Shown here: positions 16,185-25,159 of the stretch, piece after piece
Layout: each line of letters starts with the position of its first letter
Numbering within the stretch: the stretch's first letter is position 1
Assembly (NCBI GenBank): GCA_938041035.1
Contig: CALHYX010000042.1
Span: 25,714 to 89,713 of the forward strand
DNA length: 64,000 bases
Direction: 5' to 3'
Source of the DNA: an uncultured Acidimicrobiales bacterium
Lineage (GTDB): Bacteria > Actinomycetota > Acidimicrobiia > Acidimicrobiales > SHLQ01
Translations under genes and position numbers: made by a program
Notes under the pieces: model-generated
What the model was told of the DNA's origin: nothing
The model's input: the letters and a program-made list of their open reading frames with translations, nothing else
Database searches by the model: none

Positions 16185-16721
16185 TCACTTCGGCACCTTC
16201 TTGACCTTGGCCTCGGAGCCGCTCTCGTAGGACTCGAATTCCGGAACCGTGTGCATCCACTGCCCGAGGCGGCTCTTGTCGTGCAACAGGTCGGCGATCT
16301 TGGGCTCGCTGAACTCGTACTCGGGGCTCCAGAACAGGGCTTCGAACGGGCACACTTCGACACAGATGCCGCAGTACATGCACAGCGCATAGTCGATATC
16401 GAACCGGTCGAGCATGTTCTTCTGACGGGGCTTACCGCCGGCGCGGCGCGGCGGGGCCTTTTCCTTGTGGCCCTCGATGTAGATACACCAGTCCGGGCAC
16501 TCGCGGGCGCACAACATGCACGCCGTGCAGTTCTCCTCGTGCAGGGCGATGACGCCGCGAGCGCGGGGGCTCGGCGTTTCCTTCACGTGCGGGTACTGCA
16601 CGGTGTGGGCGCCGCGCGACGGTGCCGGGATGGGCTTGAGCGGCCCGTCGGGAAACACCGTCTTCATGAAGGTCTTGGCGGTGACGCCAAGCCCTTTGAT
16701 CATGCCGGGTACGAGTGCCAT
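16185..16721 (-). CDS. nuoI: NADH-quinone oxidoreductase-like subunit I, 2x[4Fe-4S] (11-subunit operon)
   Basis: 178 residues. Two complete cubane motifs, [12 protein letters not shown] (about 65-76) and [12 protein letters not shown] (about 114-125), bind clusters N6a and N6b that carry electrons toward NuoB. The N-terminal helix ([17 protein letters not shown]) fits the group. The C-terminus (about 50 residues) is charged and lacks the His-rich tail seen in the other NuoI of this window. The ATG directly abuts the nuoH stop. Confidence 0.95.
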   Translation of the reverse strand: MALVPGMIKGLGVTAKTFMKTVFPDGPLKPIPAPSRGAHTVQYPHVKETPSPRARGVIALHEENCTACMLCARECPDWCIYIEGHKEKAPPRRAGGKPRQKNMLDRFDIDYALCMYCGICVEVCPFEALFWSPEYEFSEPKIADLLHDKSRLGQWMHTVPEFESYESGSEAKVKKVPK

Positions 16722-17753
16722 TTAGAAGACCACCTTCAGTACGCCGGTGACGACGATGTTCACGAGCGAGAGAGGGATGAGGTACTTCCACGCCAGCTCC
16801 TGGAGCTGATCCTCACGGAAGCGGGGGTAGGTAAAGCGGAACCAGAAGATGAGGAACGTCACCAGCATCATCTTGGCGAAGAGCACGATCGGCCCAAGTA
16901 CGTTGAACAGGTTCGAGTCGGCGTCGAGGCCGGGGATGTACCAGCCGCCGAGGAACAAGGTGGCGGCCAGGGCGGCGAACACGCCGGCGGTGGCGAACTC
17001 GCCGATGAAGAACAACAGGAATCGCAGACCGGAGTACTCGGTCATGTAGCCGGTGACGAGCTCGGACTCGGCGACCGGCATGTCGAACGGCGGCTGGGTG
17101 AGCTCGGCCTGGATGGCGATGAGGAAGATCGAGAAGCCGAGGAACTGGGTGAGGATGTACGGGTTGCCGATTCCGCCGAACCCGAAGATCTCGCCGTTGG
17201 CCTGGGCGAGCACGATCTCCTGCAGGTTCAGCGTGCCGGCCTGCACGACCACGCCCATGACCGCGAGCACCATGGGAAGTTCGTAGGCGATGAGCTGACC
17301 GGCGGCGCGCAGGCCGCCGAGCAGCGAGTACTTGTTGGCCGAGGCCCAACCGGCCATGAGGATGCCGATAACCGACACCGACGACACGGCGAGGGCGAAG
17401 TAGATACCGGTGTCGATGTCGATGAACCAGGCGTCGGGCCCAAAGGGCAACACGATGACGAGCAGGAACGTCGAGACCAGCACCACGAACGGGGCGGCGA
17501 AGAAGACGTAGCGGTCGGCGCGAGCCGGGACGATGTCCTCTTTCTGGAGGAACTTGCCCACCTCGGCCAGGAGCTGGAGCGAACCGAACGGACCGGCCTC
17601 GTTGGGGCCGAGACGGCTCTGCATGAAGCTCATCATTTTGAACAGGTACACGTAGACGAGCGTGCCGGCGGGTAACAAGATGGCGACGAGCGCGCCGACC
17701 AGCTTGATGCCGGTCGACTGCCAGTAGGGAAGCTCCGCGAGGACGAGACTCAT
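16722..17753 (-). CDS. nuoH: NADH-quinone oxidoreductase-like subunit H (11-subunit operon)
   Basis: 343 residues from the ATG at 17753, which overlaps the nuoD stop by four bases (ATGA). Eight membrane helices. Motifs: MMSFMQSRLGPNEAGPFGSL (the amphipathic helix and quinone-site loop), KEDIVPARADRYVF, and AELTQPPFDMPVAESELVTG followed by EYSGLRFLLFF, the acidic loop that couples quinone chemistry to pumping. The ending RLREDQLQ-type RFREDQLQELAWKYLIPL is also typical. It forms most of the quinone channel. Confidence 0.95.
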   Translation of the reverse strand: MSLVLAELPYWQSTGIKLVGALVAILLPAGTLVYVYLFKMMSFMQSRLGPNEAGPFGSLQLLAEVGKFLQKEDIVPARADRYVFFAAPFVVLVSTFLLVIVLPFGPDAWFIDIDTGIYFALAVSSVSVIGILMAGWASANKYSLLGGLRAAGQLIAYELPMVLAVMGVVVQAGTLNLQEIVLAQANGEIFGFGGIGNPYILTQFLGFSIFLIAIQAELTQPPFDMPVAESELVTGYMTEYSGLRFLLFFIGEFATAGVFAALAATLFLGGWYIPGLDADSNLFNVLGPIVLFAKMMLVTFLIFWFRFTYPRFREDQLQELAWKYLIPLSLVNIVVTGVLKVVF

Positions 17754-18925
17754 CGATCGATGTCTCCGAGGATGAAGTACAGGCTGGCCAAGATGGTGAT
17801 GATGTCGGGCACGTAAACGCCCTTCAGCAGCCAGGGCGTGATGCAGACGTTGTTGAACGATGCCGAACGAATTTTCACCCGGTACGGCACGAGGTCGCCC
17901 TGCGACACGATGTAGTACCCCATCACGCCCAGCGGGTTCTCGCACTCGACGTAGGCCTCGCCGGCCGGCACCTTGATGATGCGCGGCACCTTGGCCATCA
18001 CGGGACCCGACGGCATCGAGTCCAGCAGCTGGTCAACGATCTTGGTGCCCTCCCGGGTCTCCTGGAGGCGCACCCAGAACCGGGCGAAGCTGTCGCCGTC
18101 GGGGTGGGTCCAGACCTTCCAGTCGATCTCGTCGTAGGCGAAGCCTTCGGGCTGATCGCGGCGCAGGTCCCAGTCGACCCCGCTGCCGCGAATGTTCACG
18201 CCCGACAGCCCGTAGGACAGGCCGACGTCGGCGGGGATGATGCCGATACCACGGGTGCGCAGCTCGAAAATCTCGTTGCCCATCACCAGCTGTTCGAGCT
18301 CGTCACAGAAGCTGCGGATGCGGGCCATGGCGTCGTGGGTGCCGGCGATCCAGCCGGCGGGAATATCGTCTTTGAGCCCACCGATGCGGTCGAAGTTCGG
18401 GTGGAACCGACCGCCGGTGGCCGCTTCGATCTGGTTGAGCACGAACTCGCGGTCGCGGAAGGCGTAGAACGCCGGCGTGGTGGCGCCGAGCTGAAGGGCC
18501 ATATCGCCGAGGCCGAGGGCCACGTTGGCCATACGACTCATCTCGAACAGGATCGTGCGAATCCACTTGGCTCGAGGTGGCGCTTCGACCTCCATGAGCT
18601 TTTCGGCCGCCAGGATGAACGGCACCTCGTTGGCGAAGCTACCGACCCAGTCGATGCGGTTGATCAGCGTGGTGACCTGTGGGTACGTGCGCACCTCGGT
18701 GAGCTTTTCGTAGCCCCGGTGCATGTAGCCCATGACCGGCTCGGCGAGCACGACCTGTTCGCCGTCGAGTTTGGCGAGCAGACGGAGCGTGCCGTGGGTG
18801 GCCGGGTGCTGGGGGCCCATGTTGAGGGTCATGCCCTCGGTTTCGATCTCGAGGTTGACCCGCGAATCGGCGGCCTGGGCCGCGATGTAGGCGAGTTGCT
18901 GGCGTTCGCTGAGCGTGTCGGCCAT
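17750..18925 (-). CDS. nuoD: NADH-quinone oxidoreductase-like subunit D, 49-kDa type with HRGxEK (11-subunit operon)
   Basis: 391 residues. N-terminal MGPQHPATHGTLRLL and then VMGYMHRGYEKLTEVRTYPQ: the quinone-site His (in PATHG) and the HRGxEK motif near cluster N2 are both intact. Further motifs are RAKWIRTILFEMSRMANV and GSGVDWDLRRDQP. The protein ends FILGDIDR. It is distinct from the second NuoD at 38706, which has HTGMEK at the same place. The Arg of HRGxEK corresponds to the Arg dimethylated by NDUFAF7 in mitochondria (established for NDUFS2), and a MidA-family gene is next to this operon. Confidence 0.96.
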   Translation of the reverse strand: MADTLSERQQLAYIAAQAADSRVNLEIETEGMTLNMGPQHPATHGTLRLLAKLDGEQVVLAEPVMGYMHRGYEKLTEVRTYPQVTTLINRIDWVGSFANEVPFILAAEKLMEVEAPPRAKWIRTILFEMSRMANVALGLGDMALQLGATTPAFYAFRDREFVLNQIEAATGGRFHPNFDRIGGLKDDIPAGWIAGTHDAMARIRSFCDELEQLVMGNEIFELRTRGIGIIPADVGLSYGLSGVNIRGSGVDWDLRRDQPEGFAYDEIDWKVWTHPDGDSFARFWVRLQETREGTKIVDQLLDSMPSGPVMAKVPRIIKVPAGEAYVECENPLGVMGYYIVSQGDLVPYRVKIRSASFNNVCITPWLLKGVYVPDIITILASLYFILGDIDR

Positions 18926-19626
18926 CAGGCGTCCGCCTTTGCTGCGTCGTCGGCTTCATCGGCCTCGTCACCGTCGCCGGGCATACCCTCGACGTCGACG
19001 ATCCCGGGCCAGGGCTTCACCTGGCGAGCGAGCAAGGGGAAGTCCTTGCGCAGCGGGTTTCCTTCGAAACCGGTCGGCAGGTAGATGTTGCGCAGGTCGG
19101 GGTGACCCACGAAGTGAATGCCGAACATCTCGCGCACCTCGCGCTCGTGCCAGTTGGCGCCCGGGTAGGTGTCGATCCAAGTGTCGGCCGCGAGGTCGTC
19201 GTCGGGGATGTCGGTCTTGACCGTGACCGCCCAACCGTCGGCGATGTTGTTCACGCGGGCAAAGAGTTGGAAGCGGGTGTCGGCGCCGGCCAGCCCGGAG
19301 CCCTGCTCGAGCGGATCGCTTTCATCAGCGCCGTGCACGATCGTGTCGACCTGGGAATCCATGTCGCGTCCGAACGGCGATGGCATCCAGTCGATGGCCG
19401 ACAAGAAGCTGAAGTACCGGCAGTGCATTCCCGAGTGCAGCCACTCCGCGGTGCGAGCCCAGGCGTCGCGCGCCACCCGCACCCAGATGTCGTCACCGGG
19501 TTGAATGTGGGAGCCGATCACGGCGTCGCCCAGCTCTTCGCCAAACTGCGCGAGGAGTTCTTCGCGCTGTTCGTCGGTCTCGACGACCTCGACCTCTTCG
19601 CCCTCGGCGGGCGTCTCGTCAGCCAT
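18925..19626 (-). CDS. nuoC: NADH-quinone oxidoreductase-like subunit C (11-subunit operon)
   Basis: 233 residues. The core reads [20 protein letters not shown], then [20 protein letters not shown] and [13 protein letters not shown], the classical 30-kDa subunit signature. There is an acidic N-terminal extension (about 1-20) and an acidic C-terminal tail ([17 protein letters not shown]). The subunit belongs to the peripheral arm and binds next to NuoD. It overlaps nuoB and nuoD by one base each, which indicates tight translational coupling. Confidence 0.95.
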   Translation of the reverse strand: MADETPAEGEEVEVVETDEQREELLAQFGEELGDAVIGSHIQPGDDIWVRVARDAWARTAEWLHSGMHCRYFSFLSAIDWMPSPFGRDMDSQVDTIVHGADESDPLEQGSGLAGADTRFQLFARVNNIADGWAVTVKTDIPDDDLAADTWIDTYPGANWHEREVREMFGIHFVGHPDLRNIYLPTGFEGNPLRKDFPLLARQVKPWPGIVDVEGMPGDGDEADEADDAAKADA

Positions 19627-20129
19627 CAGCCGTCAACCACGATTGGTTCGGTGCGCCAGCGTTCGGCCGGGTCTTCGTGCCGAATGCGTTCCTGGAGCAA
19701 CACGATGCCCTCGAGCAGCGCTTCGGGCCGTGGCGGGCAGCCGGGTACGTACACATCGACGGGGATGATCTGGTCGACACCTTTGGTCACCGAGTAGCTG
19801 TCCCAGTACGGGCCGCCGCAGTTGGCGCACGAACCCATGGAGATCACGTACTTCGGGTCGGGCATCTGTTCGTAGAGCCGCTTGACCGCCGGCGCCATCT
19901 TGTCGGTGACGGTCCCCGAGATCACCACCATGTCGGCCTGGCGCGGACTGGCGGGAAACGGAATCACGCCGAGGCGCATCACGTCGTAGCGCGGCGAGGC
20001 AAAGGCGGCGCCCATCTCGATCGCGCAGCAGGCGAGACCCCATTGGTACACCCACAGCGAATACTTGCGGCTGATGTTCAGCAGCGTGGTGATCGGTTTG
20101 GGGAGCTTTCCGCTCTCGACGAGACCCAT
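19626..20129 (-). CDS. nuoB: NADH-quinone oxidoreductase-like subunit B, cluster N2 (11-subunit operon)
   Basis: 167 residues. All ligands of the N2 [4Fe-4S] cluster are visible: the tandem Cys in [14 protein letters not shown], the Cys in [10 protein letters not shown] and the one in [34 protein letters not shown] is also typical. N2 passes electrons to quinone at the NuoB-NuoD interface. This copy has an additional Cys in GSCANC not present in the other NuoB of the window (GVCASSGG). Confidence 0.96.
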   Translation of the reverse strand: MGLVESGKLPKPITTLLNISRKYSLWVYQWGLACCAIEMGAAFASPRYDVMRLGVIPFPASPRQADMVVISGTVTDKMAPAVKRLYEQMPDPKYVISMGSCANCGGPYWDSYSVTKGVDQIIPVDVYVPGCPPRPEALLEGIVLLQERIRHEDPAERWRTEPIVVDG

Positions 20130-20136
20130 CAGTTCC

Positions 20137-20502
20137 TCAGATCCACTTCAGGACACCCTTGCGCCAGGCGTAGGCAAGCCCGAGCACGAGGATGAAGATG
20201 AAGATGGCCATTTCGATCAGTCCGAAGACGCCGTAGGCCTCGAGTCGGACTGCCCACGGGAAGATGAAGACGGCTTCGACGTCGAACAGCACGAAGAGCA
20301 GGGCAAAGACGTAGTACCGAATGTTGCTCTGGCTCCACATGTCGCCGGTGGCGTCGACCCCGGACTCGTACGTGGTGAGCTTCTCTTCGGTGGGTTTGGA
20401 GGGCCGCAGCAGCGAGCCGGCGCCCAGCAAAACGCCGACGAGCAGCACGCCGAGGCCGCCGAAAATGGCGACCGTGAGGTAGCTGCGCAGGAGTTCAGAC
20501 AC
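20137..20502 (-). CDS. nuoA: NADH-quinone oxidoreductase-like subunit A, first gene of the 11-subunit operon
   Basis: 121 residues with three membrane helices. The loop [20 protein letters not shown] holds the conserved Tyr-Glu-x-Gly motif, and [20 protein letters not shown] with FPWAV is diagnostic of NuoA. The GTG at 20502 opens the operon nuoABCDHIJKLMN. Upstream, TTGGCG and TAGGCT with 18 bases between them form a possible promoter about 15-45 bases before the start, but this is weak. Confidence 0.95.
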   Translation of the reverse strand: MSELLRSYLTVAIFGGLGVLLVGVLLGAGSLLRPSKPTEEKLTTYESGVDATGDMWSQSNIRYYVFALLFVLFDVEAVFIFPWAVRLEAYGVFGLIEMAIFIFILVLGLAYAWRKGVLKWI

Positions 20503-20737
20503 GAGGGCGGAGCCTATCCAGGGGTGTAGTAAGTCGCCAATACGACAATGACCGACAGTGCAGCGAAAAATCTAGCGTTTTCGCACCCCGGTTTGGACCA
20601 TCCCGGACGGTCCGCCGAAGCCAACCCAACGGTAGGTTCGCGAACGGCACAGCGACCAACCCGGCCGCCAGAGATTTTCGCCGTCGGCGAGCAGCCGGTT
20701 TCGGCGCTTCGTCGGACCCGTCTGGGCCGAAAACGGT
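20503..20737. other. Intergenic region upstream of the 11-subunit nuo operon
   Basis: 235 bases without a gene, between nuoA (minus) and the terminator of the sortase-type protein gene (minus). It must hold the nuo promoter. A candidate on the minus strand is TTGGCG - 18 bases - TAGGCT ending near 20519; the fit is poor to moderate. The part from 20560 to 20620 is locally A/T-richer (CGAAAAATCTAGCGTTTTCG), with an inverted GCGAAAA/TTTTCGC pair that might be an operator. Confidence 0.3.
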
Positions 20738-20771
20738 GCGAGCCGATCCGGTTGTGGCCGGATCGGCTCGC
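20738..20771 (-). terminator. Rho-independent terminator of the sortase-type protein gene
   Basis: A perfect 14-bp inverted repeat, GCGAGCCGATCCGG and CCGGATCGGCTCGC, with a 6-base loop. Read on the minus strand it is followed by ACCGTTTTCGG, giving a short T-run. It lies 69 bases beyond the stop of the gene ending at 20840. Confidence 0.75.
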
Positions 20772-20839
20772 AGTTCCTTCGGTTACTCAGCTGGGTTCGG
20801 CAACACCGTCGCCAAACGTGCCGCTACAAGCGACCGCTA

Positions 20840-21772
20840 TCAGTCCTCGCGGCGTCCGGCTTCTCGGCGCAGTCCCCATCCCAGGGCGAGAAGGCCGAGG
20901 CCGGCGGCGCCGATGAGATCGGTTTCAGCACCGGTGCGGGCGAGTACCTGGTTATCGGCGTCCTGAACCGCACCGGCGACCGAGACCGGTGGCTGGGGCG
21001 CCACCTTCGGCGCCGGCGGCTGCGGAGCGGGCGGCTGCGGAGCGGGCGGCTGGGGAGCAGGCGGCTGCGGGGCAGGCGCTTCCGTCGTCGCCGGCACGGT
21101 GGCCGTCGGCTGGGTCACCACGGTGGGCAACACGGTGGCCTGCGGTGCTTCGGTCGTGGCCGGGGCTTCCGTCGTGGCCGGGGGAGCTTCGGTCGTGGCC
21201 GGAGCCTCGGTCGTGGCCGGCGCTTCGGTCGTGGCGGGCGGCTCGGTCACCGGCGGCTCGGTTACCGGCGGCTCGGTTACGGGCGGGGCCTCGGTGAAGC
21301 ACAGGGTGGCGCTGACCGGGGTGACGCTGTTCTTCGAACCGTTCGGGTTCACATCGGGACGGTGACGGGCTCGCACCGCCACGGCTCCCTGGGGAAGATT
21401 GACCGATCCAAGCGACCCGCTCCAGTTGCCCACCGCAACCATGTCCGGGAGGTCGCCCGTCGGCGCCGAGGTGGCGATGACCGCACCCGAGGCGCTCAGA
21501 AACTGGAGGTCCCAAATTTCCGACAGCTGCGTGACGGTGTCCCGGTTGAGGTGAGTATCGGTGGACACCGCGCTGATCGACACGGCTCCTGCGGGGATGT
21601 TCACGCCGACACTGTTGGAGAACTGGCGACCGGGCGACAGCAAGGTCACCCCGCCAAACGACACCGACTGGCACGTCGTGCTCTGGGCGGTAGCCGGCGT
21701 TACGGCGGCACCCACCGCGGCGGCACTCAGGCTGAGCGCTGCGACTATTCGGGTAAAGCGGGAGGTGAACAT
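20840..21772 (-). CDS. Secreted, sortase-anchored surface protein with Pro/Thr repeat stalk
   Basis: 310 residues from the ATG at 21772 (AAGGAG five to six bases upstream; the frame is open to 21826 but without a site). A signal peptide (FTSRFTRIVAALSLSAAAVG, cleavage after TPATA) precedes a globular domain of about 130 residues with two Cys that I do not recognise. A low-complexity stalk follows: VTEPP repeats, ATTEAP repeats, then PPAPQ repeats. The C-terminus is LARTG (about 276-280), a hydrophobic helix (LIGAAGLGLLALGWGL) and the basic tail RREAGRRED, the layout of an LPxTG-type wall-anchoring signal. No sortase gene is in the window. It is divergent from the neocarzinostatin-repeat lipoprotein. 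Confidence 0.8.
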   Translation of the reverse strand: MFTSRFTRIVAALSLSAAAVGAAVTPATAQSTTCQSVSFGGVTLLSPGRQFSNSVGVNIPAGAVSISAVSTDTHLNRDTVTQLSEIWDLQFLSASGAVIATSAPTGDLPDMVAVGNWSGSLGSVNLPQGAVAVRARHRPDVNPNGSKNSVTPVSATLCFTEAPPVTEPPVTEPPVTEPPATTEAPATTEAPATTEAPPATTEAPATTEAPQATVLPTVVTQPTATVPATTEAPAPQPPAPQPPAPQPPAPQPPAPKVAPQPPVSVAGAVQDADNQVLARTGAETDLIGAAGLGLLALGWGLRREAGRRED

Positions 21773-21932
21773 GGGGTCTCCTTGGCGGCGAGGCGTGCCG
21801 GGGTGGGTTGGATCAGGCTGTGTCACTTGGTTAGCAATGTCACTCGGCGGGTGAAATCACTCGACGTGGGCCGTAGAACCAGATTGGCCACTCAGGGTGG
21901 TGAAGGAAATGGGTATTTCTCCCCATTTTCGC

Positions 21933-21960
21933 TAAAGATTGGGGAAAGCCCTGCCGATGA
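21933..21960 (+). promoter_or_regulatory. Candidate sigma-28 (FliA/WhiG)-type promoter
   Basis: TAAA at 21933-21936 and GCCGATGA at 21953-21960, separated by 16 bases. The known consensus for FliA and WhiG sigma factors is TAAA - 15 - GCCGATAA. One mismatch in the -10 and one extra spacer base remain. Transcription would start near 21967, about 140 bases before the lipoprotein start. Confidence 0.4.
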
Positions 21961-21973
21961 GGCGCCCCGAGAT

Positions 21974-22090
21974 CCCGGAAACCCCGCCTTTTGGGGGCCT
22001 GGACGGCGCGTCACTCAAGCCACGGGCACCGCCGACCCGGTTGGGTCTACCCTGGTTACTCGCGGGGCAAACGATATCGATGGTGCCGGA
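21974..22090 (+). promoter_or_regulatory. Structured 5' leader of the lipoprotein gene, possible riboswitch
   Basis: The leader contains GGAAACC, then a CCCCG/GGGGG hairpin, then GGACG, then AAGCCACGGG and later CCCTGGTTA. The order loosely resembles conserved blocks of the GEMM-I cyclic di-GMP riboswitch (GGCAAACC, hairpin, GGACGCAAAGCC, GGTTACC). Key bases differ, so this is only a suspicion. A ribosome site GGAGG at 22099-22103 follows. Confidence 0.2.
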
Positions 22091-22108
22091 GCGGTCTTGG
22101 AGGATCTG

Positions 22109-25100
22109 GTGAAGGACGCAACGAGCAGGACCGGAGTCATGCGCCGACACCGGCTACGCCTGTTGGTCGGCGCCTGCCTCGCGTTGCTGGTGACGCTCGG
22201 CGCCTGTTCGAGCGGCGACGACGCGACCGGCCCGACGACCTCGGCCCCGGTGCCGGCCACCGTGCCGGCCACCGCCGCCATCGATTCCGAACCCGTCGAT
22301 TCCGCGCCGGTCACCTCCGACCCAGCCCAGGTCGCCGGCGCAACCGAGACCCGCCCCGATGCCGACGACACCGACAGCGATGCGTCGCCGACCACAACGG
22401 GGCCCCCCGACCCGGACGCCGATTCGTCCACGACGACGGCGAGCGACGGGAGCCCGACGACCACCGCCGGTCCCACCTCGCCGATCGTGCCGGTCGTGTC
22501 GCCTCCTCCGCCGGCCCCCGCGCCGCCGCCACCACCCTCGCCGCCACCGCCACCGCCGACGCGACTCCCGCTCTCCCTCGTCCCGTCCACCGGATTGATC
22601 GAGGACCAGACCGTTGTCGCCACGAGCACCGGATGGCCCGCCGGCGCAAGCGTCGGCATCAGCCAGTGTCTCGCCGACACGCTGCGGCTCAACGACTGCT
22701 CGATCGGCGGAGGCAATCTCACCATCGGCACCGTCGGCGCAGACGGGTCGTTCTCGATGTCGATCCGGGTCAACCACTTTCGATTGGGCGCCGACTGTCG
22801 GGTGCCCAACCGATGCGCCATCACCGCAGCGCTGGTCGAAGAGGCGCTGGACGATAACTACACCATGTTCGCCATGGCGCCGATCTCGTTCGATCCCGCC
22901 GGGCCACGCATGAACCCGCAGGCGGCGCTGGCTCCGCAGGCCAACCTGCGCGACGGTGACGACGTCGCGGTCCAGGTGGCCGGACTCTTTCCGCGCGATC
23001 GCATCAGTTTCGTACAATGCGTCTCCGGCGAGCAGTTCTCGTGCAACGAGATCGATCGTCGCGTGGCGTTCGCCGAACCCGATGGCCTGGCTGCGACCAG
23101 CCTGGCGGCGCGCCGGGTCATCCGCGGCCCCAACGGTCCCGTCGACTGTGCCGTCGCCTCGTGCGAGATCCGGTTCATCTCCGCGTTCCCAACGCTCACG
23201 TTCGATCCCATCGCCATCACCTTCGACGGCACCGTCGCGGCGCCCCGGGCGCCCAGCCTCATCGTCGATCCGGCCGACGGGCTGATCGATGGTCAGCCCC
23301 TCACCATCACGGTCGACGACGTATCCAAGGAGTGGGCGCTCGAGTACTGCTGGGACACCAGCGCCTGCCTGCCGGTCGAACGATCAAACCAACCCGGCCA
23401 AACCACCGTGCAGGTAAACGCGCAGCGGGTGGTATTGGTGCCGGGCCGCGACGGGCTTGTCACCATCGACTGCGCGGCCCAGAACTGCTTCTATCGGGTG
23501 CGCGACGCCCAGACCGGCCACATCGTCGATGCCGCGGTGACCTTCGACGCCACCGACCCGGTCGCCGCACCGGAGCTTTCGGTCAGCCCCACGACGAACC
23601 TGACCGACGGGCAACAGGTTTCGGTCGTCGTCGACAACGTCGCCGGAGCGACCGGCTCGGTGCACCTGTGCAACACCATCGACGCCCGGATCGATCTGTG
23701 TGACTTCATCGGCGTCGACTTCGACGGCTCGACCGCCGGCGTTGCCCAGGAAGCCACCGTGACCCGCTTCCTCATCTCGACCGGCCGCGGTGGCTTTCTC
23801 CGCGAGGTCGACTGCGCAGCGGCCTCCACCACGTGCGTCTTCCTCCTGCGGGTGAACGGCATCAATGCCGCCTCGGTTCCCGCCGAGTTCGCGACCCAGC
23901 CCGCCGCGCCCCCCGGCCTGGCACTGACCCAGACCAACGACCTCACCGACGGTGCGGCGATCGCGGCCGAAGTCCGGAACTGGCGCCCGTTCCTCAGCCT
24001 CCAGCAGTGCCCCGCCGGCCAGGGCAGCGACGAGTCCAATTGTCGCTGGCTCGGTCCGGTCGTCAAGCCGCTGTTCGGGAGCACTATTCAGATCCCCATC
24101 GTGCTCGACCGCTTTCGCGGTCCCGTCGACTGCGCCATCTCCCCGGCGCGCTGCGAGGTGCGGTTGGTCCGCGGCGGAGAGGTCTTCGCTTCCGTGCCCG
24201 TGCACTTCGACCCCGACGCCCCGCTGCTGGGGGATCCCACCTTCGCCGTGACCCCGGCCACCAACCTCGTCCATCGTCAGGTGGTCAGCGTCTCGGCCGA
24301 CAACCTGCGGGGTGACTATCAGGGCATCCTCCAGTGCGTGACCGGCGCCGACGCGTGCGCGCAACTCGACTTCGGTGCTCAGACCGGGCTGGGTTCGTTC
24401 ACCACCGATGTGCAGGTCCGTCGCCTCCTGAGCCTGGGCGCGACGAGCACGCACGACTGCGCGATCGCCGGGCCGTGCGAACTTCGGCTCTTCGGCGCAT
24501 CCGGCCACCTGGCGAGCGCGGCCCTCGGGTTCGACGCGAGCGCACCGCTCCCCACGCCGGCCATCACGGTGAGTCCGATCGAGAACCTGTTGGACGGTCA
24601 GAGCGTGACGATCACCGGGTCAGGATTCAGCGCCGACACGGTCTACGCCGTGCAGTGCAACGGTCCGTCCGCCAACCTTGCGGATCCGTCGACGGGGTGT
24701 GCCGGTCCGCCGATCGCCGTCGCCGTCGACGACACCGGCTCGTTCACGCTCGCCGACTTCACGGTTCGGCGTACGATCGACAGCCAGACCTACGGAACGG
24801 TCGATTGCGCCGCCATCGACGCCAGCTGCTTCATCGGCGTCGGCGCATCGCTGGCCGACGGCGCGGTCAGCGGCCGACTCGGGTTCCTGCTCATCGATGA
24901 CAGCGAGACGGACGCGGCGGTCACCGCGGCCGGGCTCACGACCTATCGGCCAACCGTGGCTCCCAAGCCGGCGGAGGTCGAAGCTCCTCCCCCATCCGTT
25001 GCCCCGAGCCCCCCGATCGCGCCCGCGGTCCTCGACGGGCCCTCGGTGTCGGTCACCCCGAACACCCTCCCCGCCGACCCCACCGCTCCCGCGACACCGC

Positions 25101-25159
25101 CGGCACCGACCGAACCCGGTGACGCCGTCCTCCCCGAACCCCAGCGCATCCCGAGATAG
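22109..25159 (+). CDS. Lipoprotein with seven tandem neocarzinostatin-like domains
   Basis: About 1016 residues from the GTG at 22109 (GGAGG five bases upstream); an ATG at 22139 is the alternative. A basic start and hydrophobic helix end in the lipobox LGAC (Cys33). A Thr/Pro/Ala/Asp-rich linker runs to about 150. Seven repeats of roughly 105-120 residues follow to about 935. Each begins with a pattern like SPxxxLxDGQxVxV, has a Cys after a conserved Gln in most repeats (QC), a second Cys soon after, and then VDCA plus a last Cys. This is the signature of neocarzinostatin/macromomycin-type immunoglobulin-like domains, with two disulfides each. A Pro-rich tail ends the protein. The function is unknown; surface display or ligand binding is inferred. 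The stop abuts the stop of the opposing gene. Confidence 0.8.
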   Translation: MKDATSRTGVMRRHRLRLLVGACLALLVTLGACSSGDDATGPTTSAPVPATVPATAAIDSEPVDSAPVTSDPAQVAGATETRPDADDTDSDASPTTTGPPDPDADSSTTTASDGSPTTTAGPTSPIVPVVSPPPPAPAPPPPPSPPPPPPTRLPLSLVPSTGLIEDQTVVATSTGWPAGASVGISQCLADTLRLNDCSIGGGNLTIGTVGADGSFSMSIRVNHFRLGADCRVPNRCAITAALVEEALDDNYTMFAMAPISFDPAGPRMNPQAALAPQANLRDGDDVAVQVAGLFPRDRISFVQCVSGEQFSCNEIDRRVAFAEPDGLAATSLAARRVIRGPNGPVDCAVASCEIRFISAFPTLTFDPIAITFDGTVAAPRAPSLIVDPADGLIDGQPLTITVDDVSKEWALEYCWDTSACLPVERSNQPGQTTVQVNAQRVVLVPGRDGLVTIDCAAQNCFYRVRDAQTGHIVDAAVTFDATDPVAAPELSVSPTTNLTDGQQVSVVVDNVAGATGSVHLCNTIDARIDLCDFIGVDFDGSTAGVAQEATVTRFLISTGRGGFLREVDCAAASTTCVFLLRVNGINAASVPAEFATQPAAPPGLALTQTNDLTDGAAIAAEVRNWRPFLSLQQCPAGQGSDESNCRWLGPVVKPLFGSTIQIPIVLDRFRGPVDCAISPARCEVRLVRGGEVFASVPVHFDPDAPLLGDPTFAVTPATNLVHRQVVSVSADNLRGDYQGILQCVTGADACAQLDFGAQTGLGSFTTDVQVRRLLSLGATSTHDCAIAGPCELRLFGASGHLASAALGFDASAPLPTPAITVSPIENLLDGQSVTITGSGFSADTVYAVQCNGPSANLADPSTGCAGPPIAVAVDDTGSFTLADFTVRRTIDSQTYGTVDCAAIDASCFIGVGASLADGAVSGRLGFLLIDDSETDAAVTAAGLTTYRPTVAPKPAEVEAPPPSVAPSPPIAPAVLDGPSVSVTPNTLPADPTAPATPPAPTEPGDAVLPEPQRIPR

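Larger units (their letters stand above)
21773..22108. other. Divergent promoter region between two cell-surface genes
   Basis: 336 bases without a gene, between the minus-strand sortase-type protein and the plus-strand lipoprotein. The right half holds a sigma-28-like promoter and a structured leader described separately. On the left side, no clear promoter for the minus gene was found beyond its AAGGAG ribosome site. The DNA between 21900 and 21945 is A/T-richer than average. Confidence 0.4.
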
